Below, piece after piece: positions 29,925-35,570 of a DNA stretch of 35,570 bases (positions within the stretch are counted from its first letter, which is position 1; the number at the start of each line of letters is the position of its first letter). Location of the stretch: positions 1-35,570 of the forward strand of contig NZ_JAVIDR010000027.1 of the NCBI RefSeq assembly GCF_031157835.1. The letters are read 5' to 3'. The notes under the pieces were generated by a model. It worked only from the letters and a program-made list of their open reading frames with translations, did not search any database and had not been told where the DNA came from. Origin of the DNA: Acinetobacter rudis (lineage in GTDB: Bacteria; Pseudomonadota; Gammaproteobacteria; Pseudomonadales; Moraxellaceae). The translations under genes were made by a program, and so were the position numbers.

Positions 29925-31913
29925 TTAGAACTTCATACTCATCCGTGCCCAGTAATTACGACCAATATTATTAAATTGTTCAAAAGCTGCGTAACCAAAG
30001 CCACTGCTACCTTGTTTATTGAGGTGCTCGGTATAATTTTTATCAAGCAGGTTATCTACGCCTACAGACAGATCTACATCTTGAGTTAGATTATAAGTGG
30101 CATTTAAAGCAAGCGTACTAAAGCCTTTACTTTCACCAAAGTCATAACCGACGATGGTTCCTTCATATTTACTGATATGATCTTGTTTAGCCACGACACG
30201 CCAGAGTAAACCAACATTATATTTGTCTTCAACATAACGCAGATTAAAACGACCTTCTAAAGGTGCAATCTGCGGTAGGGCTGTGTGATCAGTGGTATTT
30301 TTACCCCAAGCATAAGCTGCACTTACATCAGCTTGAATTTGATCAGTAAATTTATAGCCCATACCTGCTTCAGCACCAGCAATAGTTGCATCAACATTAC
30401 GACTTCGAGCTTCTCTATCCGTAGGTTTCGCACTTTTTGGGATATAAGTCATTAATATATAATCATTGATTAGACCCGCATAAGCCGATGCCCAGCTACT
30501 AAATGCACCATATTCAAATTGAGTGCCAAGATCAAGCTGTAAGGTCTTTTCATTTTTCAGATTTTGAAAAGCATATGAGGCGAGTGTCGGTTGAGCAAAG
30601 CTTTTACTGGAAAGTTCCCAATAGTCTGGGACACGCTCAACATAACCTACACCCACATAGCTTTTAAGGTCATGCGTTTTTGCATTAGTTTCTAAGCGAA
30701 CAAAAGCGCTCGGTAGGGTCTCTTTACGGGTCAAATCTGTAGATAATTGGTCAATTTTCGCTTGGTCGATTCGTGCACCACCAACCAACTTGTTGTAATC
30801 ATTGATGCTATAAGTTAATTCACCAAATGCGCCATAAGATTCAAAGCGCATATCTGAATTGCCTTTCAGTGTGTGCTTATTGTGTTGTGAGTCTATTCCT
30901 GTTTTTAAGCTAAATTGACTCCATTCAGCAGTCATGTTCGCTTGAGTATTTAATGTGCGTCGAGTTACTGGGGTCTCCATTCTCATCATGGGAGGGGTAC
31001 GTAAAGTAAAGTTATCCATGATATGGTTGTTATAGTTGTAGTCAATTTGTGCATTGACTTCTTTAATTACATCAGTGAGATTTTTCTTTTGGAATTTGAG
31101 TCCAAGGGTATCACGCTTAAATTGTGAACCATCCATGTTTCGACCAGCATAAGCCACTTCGGCATCACCACGACCACCACGCAATTCAACCCAGGTATCT
31201 TCATTAGGAGTCCAGCCTAGTGCGAGGTCTGCATTCCATTTCTCCCAGTTAGAATGAACCTTATCACCATTACCGTCTTTATAGTCATTAGAAACTGAAC
31301 GATTAGCATTTAGACGTGCATATTTAGTTTCATCACCAATGGCGGTTTCGATATTTTGATCAAAACGTCCATAAGAGCCCCAAAGTACACTGGCTTGACC
31401 TCGATAAGGTTTAGCTGAACTGAGTTCTTCTGGGCCACGTTCGAAACTAACAGTTGCAGCCGAACCTGTATGGGCATATTGAACCGTTTGAGGACCTTTA
31501 ACAACGGTAATACGATCATAACTTTCTGGTGATATATAAGAGGCTTGTGTGTCCATACGACTTGGGCATGCGCCTAGACTTTCATTGCCATCAGTGACGA
31601 TTTTAATTCGTGAGCCAAACATGCCACGGAAAGTAACATCGCCATTGGCTCCACCACCTTTAACTTGGTTAAAACCAGGGATACTTTGTAAATATGATGA
31701 ACCATCTACCGCAGGAATGGGTTGAATTGCCTGTTTGGGATCAGCGTGAACAATTAATCCATTGGCATCATTGGCTTTTTGAGCAGTCATCACAATGGGT
31801 GCTAAAGTGATACGCTCATCATGAGCTTGGTGTTCTTGTGCAAGGGTGGTTGATGAATAGACAACACAAATTGCAGCCGCTAAAGGCTGTAGGTAAAATT
31901 TAGGCTGAGCCAT
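29925..31913 (-). CDS. TonB-dependent copper receptor (OprC/NosA type)
   Basis: Outer-membrane barrel for copper. 662 residues: signal peptide (about 1-25), TonB-box-like ITLAPIVMTA (35-44), plug domain (about 50-165), then a 22-strand-type barrel ending in Phe (ARMSMKF). Two pieces match the OprC copper site: C116-x3-M120 (GACPSRM) in the plug and H297-x-M299 (NHIMDN) in the barrel, the CxxxM-HxM set described for Pseudomonas OprC. VVKGPQTVQYAHTGSAATVSFERG is the family plug signature in pieces. Preceded by a His-rich DUF2946-like gene 59 bases upstream on the same strand, which strengthens the copper assignment. Expression control not visible. Confidence 0.92.
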   Translation of the reverse strand: MAQPKFYLQPLAAAICVVYSSTTLAQEHQAHDERITLAPIVMTAQKANDANGLIVHADPKQAIQPIPAVDGSSYLQSIPGFNQVKGGGANGDVTFRGMFGSRIKIVTDGNESLGACPSRMDTQASYISPESYDRITVVKGPQTVQYAHTGSAATVSFERGPEELSSAKPYRGQASVLWGSYGRFDQNIETAIGDETKYARLNANRSVSNDYKDGNGDKVHSNWEKWNADLALGWTPNEDTWVELRGGRGDAEVAYAGRNMDGSQFKRDTLGLKFQKKNLTDVIKEVNAQIDYNYNNHIMDNFTLRTPPMMRMETPVTRRTLNTQANMTAEWSQFSLKTGIDSQHNKHTLKGNSDMRFESYGAFGELTYSINDYNKLVGGARIDQAKIDQLSTDLTRKETLPSAFVRLETNAKTHDLKSYVGVGYVERVPDYWELSSKSFAQPTLASYAFQNLKNEKTLQLDLGTQFEYGAFSSWASAYAGLINDYILMTYIPKSAKPTDREARSRNVDATIAGAEAGMGYKFTDQIQADVSAAYAWGKNTTDHTALPQIAPLEGRFNLRYVEDKYNVGLLWRVVAKQDHISKYEGTIVGYDFGESKGFSTLALNATYNLTQDVDLSVGVDNLLDKNYTEHLNKQGSSGFGYAAFEQFNNIGRNYWARMSMKF

Positions 31914-31972
31914 GAAATTCTCTCTTTAAATAAAATACTAAGGCTGTAGTCAAGGTGACTTTTGAACTTGAT

Positions 31973-32422
31973 TTAGATAAAGAGAGGGGGAGCACGTCCC
32001 TGAGGCAGCAGAAATAAACGTTGCAGTTCAAAATAAACATGAAGCAACGCTTTTTGTAAAGAAATGAGACGAATTTGGATGCGATCAATGACAACACGAA
32101 GATCGATCTCAGGTGGTAACACTAAGTTGCCATATACAGTACAGTATTGACACTGATGACTTGGATCATGGTGATCGTGTTGATGATGCATCTGAGGTTG
32201 TAGGGAACTGTCTAGATGCTTAGATGAAGGGGATAAGGCATGTTGTACTAGGCTTTTCTTCTGAGACAATTGTTCGCTATTGTCTATCAATAGCGTGATC
32301 GTCTCACATACCGGTGCAACTTGATATTGCTTCGGTAGCAAGGGCTGTATAAACACAGCAATTTGAAAGAAAACAGCTGCAAATCCTAGCAGCAAACCCA
32401 CACGTAACAACTCAATGTTCAT
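31973..32422 (-). CDS. DUF2946-like His-rich membrane-anchored protein
   Basis: 149 residues. N-terminal hydrophobic helix (about 5-28), a variable linker, then a metal-binding-looking stretch near 80-96 (HHQHDHHDPSHQCQYC) and the family-like ending LPQGRAPP. The H-x-C-x2-C block and the ending fit DUF2946, small proteins often next to copper TonB receptors. Probably faces the periplasm from the inner membrane and handles copper; biochemical role is not established. First gene of a two-gene unit with the copper receptor. The ATG is used without a clear Shine-Dalgarno sequence. Confidence 0.8.
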   Translation of the reverse strand: MNIELLRVGLLLGFAAVFFQIAVFIQPLLPKQYQVAPVCETITLLIDNSEQLSQKKSLVQHALSPSSKHLDSSLQPQMHHQHDHHDPSHQCQYCTVYGNLVLPPEIDLRVVIDRIQIRLISLQKALLHVYFELQRLFLLPQGRAPPLFI

Positions 32423-32623
32423 CCCAACATTTGATTAGTGGGGAGTATAACAAAGCAAGCTCAGTTGTATAGCGATAATTTTAATAAAGTTTCAGGAATT
32501 TGAGCACTTAATTTCGTACTAAAAACCAACATCAGCCTAGATGGAAAAGCGAGACACATGACTGAAATAGATTTGATTTTTTAGCTAAGGTTGGGGGTAT
32601 ACGTATATGAGGCAATCAAGCAA

Positions 32624-32658
32624 TTTAAAATAGCACACTGATTTTTACAGTGTGCTAT
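32624..32658 (-). terminator. Terminator of def
   Basis: 11-bp perfect stem ATAGCACACTG (32630-32640) and CAGTGTGCTAT (32648-32658) with a 7-base loop; on the minus strand it is followed by TTTTAAATT. Confidence 0.75.
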
Positions 32659-32666
32659 GTGTTTTC

Positions 32667-33197
32667 TTATCGTTTAACTGCAACTTTTTCTTTATTGCGT
32701 TGACGAACAGTCTTTTCCACTTTTTCGCGTGCGCGTTGACGTTTTAAGGGTGAAAGATAATCAACAAATAATTTACCATTTAAATGATCACATTCGTGTT
32801 GAATGCAGACTGCCAACAGGCCATCGGCTTCTAACTCAAATGCTTGACCATCTAGATCAAGTGCTTCAACTTTAACTCGCGATGCACGCTCTACTTTGTC
32901 ATAAATGAGCGGAACAGATAAACACCCTTCTTCATATGGTTGGGTTTCTTCGGTTAAGGGGGTGATTTTAGGGTTAATAAACACCATTGGTTGGTCTTTT
33001 TCTTCCGATAAATCCATCACCACGAGTTGAATGTGCTGGTCAACTTGAGTTGCAGCCAAGCCAATTCCAGGTGCTTGATACATCGTTTCGAGCATATCAG
33101 CAGCCAAGAGGCGAATTTCATCAGTCACTTTGTCAACAGGTTTGGCAATTGTACGCAAACGAGGATCAGGAAAACTTAAAATGGGTAATAAGGCCAT
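32667..33197 (-). CDS. def: Peptide deformylase
   Basis: Removes the formyl group from the N-terminal Met of new proteins. 176 residues from the ATG at 33197, chosen because GAGG lies 7 bases before it; an in-frame TTG at 33203 has no room for one. Three motifs: GIGLAATQ (44-51), EGCLSVP (90-96, metal ligand C92) and QHECDHLNG with H134, E135 and H138. Type I enzyme with a basic C-terminal tail. It stands alone here and diverges from dprA; fmt is not next to it, unlike the E. coli def-fmt pair. Confidence 0.95.
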   Translation of the reverse strand: MALLPILSFPDPRLRTIAKPVDKVTDEIRLLAADMLETMYQAPGIGLAATQVDQHIQLVVMDLSEEKDQPMVFINPKITPLTEETQPYEEGCLSVPLIYDKVERASRVKVEALDLDGQAFELEADGLLAVCIQHECDHLNGKLFVDYLSPLKRQRAREKVEKTVRQRNKEKVAVKR

Positions 33198-33577
33198 GCG
33201 CAATCCTCACTATTGTTGCCATAACATAAAAAATACATGAAGCGATGAATGCTCCAAAAGGAATATAAGGTGGTTCTGCTCAGTATAACGCAAACAAAAG
33301 GCAAACTTTAGGAAAATAATGATCAAGATCAAGCTACATACAAATGAAGTTCAATATGTTTATAGTGTTTCAAACAAAATTCTTTGAATAAAACTTCAAT
33401 TTTCAAAATATTAATTGTTATTTACTTCAGCAAAAACGGCATTATTACAGCAATAAAAATCGTCTATTCGTATGGGAGTAGTTGAGAGGATTAATCAATC
33501 TATCATAAAGAGTTAATTCACTCAGGGTTGGGGTTTCAAGAATAAAAACTTAGAGCTTACCTTTAAAAGAGTTCACA
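33198..33577. other. 380-base AT-rich intergenic region between def and dprA
   Basis: Divergent promoter region. No convincing gene, RNA or repeat. It must hold both promoters; several AT-rich -10-like hexamers exist but none pairs with a good -35 at normal spacing. Confidence 0.6.
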
Positions 33578-34708
33578 ATGACAGTTAATCTAGAATCTTC
33601 TCAAGCAAATATAAAATTATGGTTTCTTTTACATCATTCTATTTCAGCTTATAGGGTCGTTGAACAGTATTTTGGTAGCGTGGAAGAGGCGGTACAAGCT
33701 CAGAACCTCCTAAAATGGAATAAGTTGAAATTACATGTAAATCATATTAAACGTGCAACAAATTTTTCTAGCCTTGCAGGGCAGACACAGTTTGAACAAT
33801 GTTTACAACGAGTACATAACTTCTGTGATTGTGTCATGATCGAAGGTGATGCGTATTATCCAAAACAGCTTTTACCCTATGAAAATCGGCCACCCATTTT
33901 ATTTATTCAAGGCCAGTGGCAGAATTTACATCAACCTCAAATTGCAATAGTCGGTAGCCGTATGCCCAGTACACAGGGCAAGCAAATTGCTTATGACTTC
34001 GCATATTACCTAGGTGAAAGAGGTTTTTTTATTACCAGTGGGATGGCACAGGGTATTGATGAGGCAGCGCATGAAGCAGGTATTATGCATCAACGAACTA
34101 TTGCTGTAATTGGCACAGGTATTGATCAAATTTATCCAACACAAAACAAGTTATTACAGCAGAAAATTTTGGATAACATGGGTTGTATTGTGAGCGAGTT
34201 TTTACCTGAGACGAAACCTTTACAACACCATTTCCCGCGTCGTAACCGTATTGTGAGTGCTTTGAGTTTAGGTGTGTTGGTTGCAGAGGCTGGATTAAAC
34301 AGTGGCTCATTAATTACAGCGAAAGCGGCAGCAGAACAAGGCAAAGTGATTTTTGCAATTCCTGGGCATATTTATTCTGATAGTTATAAAGGATGTCACC
34401 AACTCATTCGAGAGGGCGCCATTTTGGTTGATCATCCTGAGCAAATTATTGAAGATTTGGCCATGGCGACACAATGGCATTGCCAACAAATACTAACAGA
34501 ACAGCCTGAACGTAGTAGAGATGAACAAATACCTCCACATTTATTGAACTTATTTAATCAATTAGATTGGGCTGGGCAAGATTTGGATCACTTAAGCGCG
34601 CATTTGAATTTGAGTACAGCAGAGCTTACTGCTCAACTTATGGAGCTTGAGCTTTTAGGTTTTTGTCTACAACAAGGCGGTTTATATTTACGTTGCCGTA
34701 TTCAGTAA
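33578..34708 (+). CDS. dprA: DNA-processing protein DprA (Smf)
   Basis: Loads RecA on incoming single-stranded DNA and protects it during natural transformation. 376 residues: N-terminal SAM-like helical part, central Rossmann-type DprA domain (about 105-300) with IVGSRMPSTQGKQ, SGMAQGIDEAAHEAG, GTGIDQIYP, FPRRNRIVSALS and GSLITAKAAAEQGK, and a C-terminal winged helix (about 320-370). Complete, in keeping with the natural competence of many Acinetobacter. tsaC follows 46 bases later on the same strand. Confidence 0.96.
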   Translation: MTVNLESSQANIKLWFLLHHSISAYRVVEQYFGSVEEAVQAQNLLKWNKLKLHVNHIKRATNFSSLAGQTQFEQCLQRVHNFCDCVMIEGDAYYPKQLLPYENRPPILFIQGQWQNLHQPQIAIVGSRMPSTQGKQIAYDFAYYLGERGFFITSGMAQGIDEAAHEAGIMHQRTIAVIGTGIDQIYPTQNKLLQQKILDNMGCIVSEFLPETKPLQHHFPRRNRIVSALSLGVLVAEAGLNSGSLITAKAAAEQGKVIFAIPGHIYSDSYKGCHQLIREGAILVDHPEQIIEDLAMATQWHCQQILTEQPERSRDEQIPPHLLNLFNQLDWAGQDLDHLSAHLNLSTAELTAQLMELELLGFCLQQGGLYLRCRIQ

Positions 34709-34754
34709 TCACGTTCACAATAGCTTTTTGTAAAATAAAACGGTGTTAAAGATC

Positions 34755-35324
34755 ATGATTACGACCTCAGTTGCTGAAGCTGCGCAATGTTTAGCTCAAG
34801 GTCAAGTATTGGCTTATCCAACAGAAGCGGTGTGGGGATTGGGTTGTGATCCTTTTAATGAGCAAGCATTTGCCAAAATTCTTGCACATAAACAGCGCCC
34901 AATTGAAAAAGGGGTCATTTTGTTGGCTGGTCAAATTAGTCAGGTTGAACATCTTCTTCATTCTTTAGAACCATCAATACGTAAACAAGTAATCCAAAGC
35001 TGGAGTGATACTGCTACAGCAGAACGCGCAACCACTTGGTTATTAGATGCTGATGAGCAGATTCCATATTGGATTAAAGGGAAGCATCCTAAAGTTGCAA
35101 TTCGAGTAACGAATCATCCTTTATGTATTGCATTGTGTAATGCTTTTAATGGTTTTATTGTTTCTACTAGCGCTAATCCAGCTGGAGTAACCCCAGCCCG
35201 TTCTTTACAAGATGCAATGCAATATTTTGGCGCTGATATGAATTACCTAAATGGTGATTTAGGTTTATGCCAGCAACCTAGTCGCATTATAGATGCAAGC
35301 TCGGGTGAGATTATTCGTGCTTAG
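34755..35324 (+). CDS. tsaC: L-threonylcarbamoyladenylate synthase TsaC (YrdC/Sua5)
   Basis: Makes threonylcarbamoyl-AMP from Thr, bicarbonate and ATP for t6A37 modification of ANN-reading tRNAs. 189 residues, single YrdC domain without the Sua5 C-terminal part. Signatures: LAYPTEAVWGLGCDP (about 20-35), AHKQRPxxKG-like HKQRPIEKGVILL, and STSANPAG near 138. An in-frame GTG at 34743 would add four residues; the ATG at 34755 matches the family start. Probably co-transcribed with dprA, an arrangement seen in other gammaproteobacteria. Confidence 0.93.
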   Translation: MITTSVAEAAQCLAQGQVLAYPTEAVWGLGCDPFNEQAFAKILAHKQRPIEKGVILLAGQISQVEHLLHSLEPSIRKQVIQSWSDTATAERATTWLLDADEQIPYWIKGKHPKVAIRVTNHPLCIALCNAFNGFIVSTSANPAGVTPARSLQDAMQYFGADMNYLNGDLGLCQQPSRIIDASSGEIIRA

Positions 35325-35494
35325 GTATGGTTTTTATGTGTCATTTTGAGCAGATTGCAGTGTTTTAGAGTGTAGTAGCATGGTTGTGCAAATGGGTTTA
35401 AATTAATACAAAATAAATAAACTATAAAATTCAATGTGTTATATTTTTTTAGGGTGAAAATTAAACATATGAATTGTTTTTTTGCAAACTATGC

Positions 35495-35522
35495 TTGCAG
35501 TCTAAAAAAATTAGCCTATAAT
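35495..35522 (+). promoter_or_regulatory. Strong promoter at the right edge, possibly of an rRNA operon
   Basis: TTGCAG (35495-35500), 16-base spacer, perfect TATAAT (35517-35522), with an A/T-rich stretch upstream like an UP element. The sequence that follows (CATCGGCGGTGATG, 35530-35543) contains no start codon with ribosome-binding site and looks like the start of a structured leader. I recall similar sequence before 16S rRNA in Acinetobacter, but the gene itself lies outside the window. Confidence 0.5.
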
Positions 35523-35570
35523 GCACATCCATCGGCGGTGATGTTAAATAAAACTTCTGATAAATCAAGT

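Noticed and set aside
29754..30089. 111-codon plus-strand open frame before and into the copper receptor gene
   Set aside because: Runs through a strong bidirectional terminator and antisense to the receptor's C-terminus; no ribosome-binding site.
31914..32666. Fur or copper-regulator box before the copper receptor unit
   Set aside because: No convincing dyad matching a known consensus was found; naming one would be guesswork.

Overview
The window is a chromosomal segment of a low-GC gammaproteobacterium, almost certainly an Acinetobacter. The basis is recall of protein sequences (AtpB, DksA, ZnuC, copper receptor), the AT-rich composition, and the gene neighbourhoods. I ran no search. Nearly all of it is ordinary core genome. 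I see no CRISPR array, tRNA, prophage, toxin-antitoxin pair or recognisable defence system. The only mobile DNA is the last 77 bases of an IS3-family element at the left edge.

Layout. (1) 1-77 is the IS tail, lying just upstream of murD-ftsW (peptidoglycan precursor ligase and septal glycan polymerase). (2) 2852-8107, minus strand: dksA-gluQ (stringent-response factor and tRNA-Asp modification), nudF-cpdA (ADP-ribose pyrophosphatase and cAMP phosphodiesterase), and thiC behind a TPP riboswitch whose P1 strand has a competing copy downstream. (3) 8154-12515: an unknown exported protein, a stand-alone phoU, a 3-hydroxyacyl-CoA-dehydrogenase-family gene and a DyP-type peroxidase. (4) 12756-15802: a zinc-uptake locus, zur-znuC-znuB divergent from znuA, with one Zur-box-like palindrome between them that covers the znuA -10. 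(5) 15881-23189: the complete F1Fo ATP synthase operon atpIBEFHAGDC, with a near-consensus promoter, a strong terminator and hairpins between cistrons. (6) 23229-25678: three related small lipoproteins with a glutathione peroxidase among them. (7) 25831-29703: an MFS exporter-AraC regulator operon divergent from a TetR regulator, then a DMT-family permease. (8) 29925-32422: a TonB-dependent copper receptor (OprC type) behind a His-rich DUF2946-like protein. (9) 32667-35324: def divergent from dprA-tsaC. The last 80 bases carry a strong promoter resembling an rRNA-operon promoter.

Links between parts. Two metal systems (zinc import, copper receptor) carry His-rich segments. Several units are autoregulated or ligand-regulated in ways readable from the sequence: Zur, TPP, a possible TetR operator at the MFS promoter, and a possible half Pho box before phoU. 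The parts least explained by known biology are the lipoprotein trio, the 382-residue exported protein, and the mutually exclusive hairpins upstream of atpE and downstream of znuB. I found no clearly new multi-gene system; these are the best leads.
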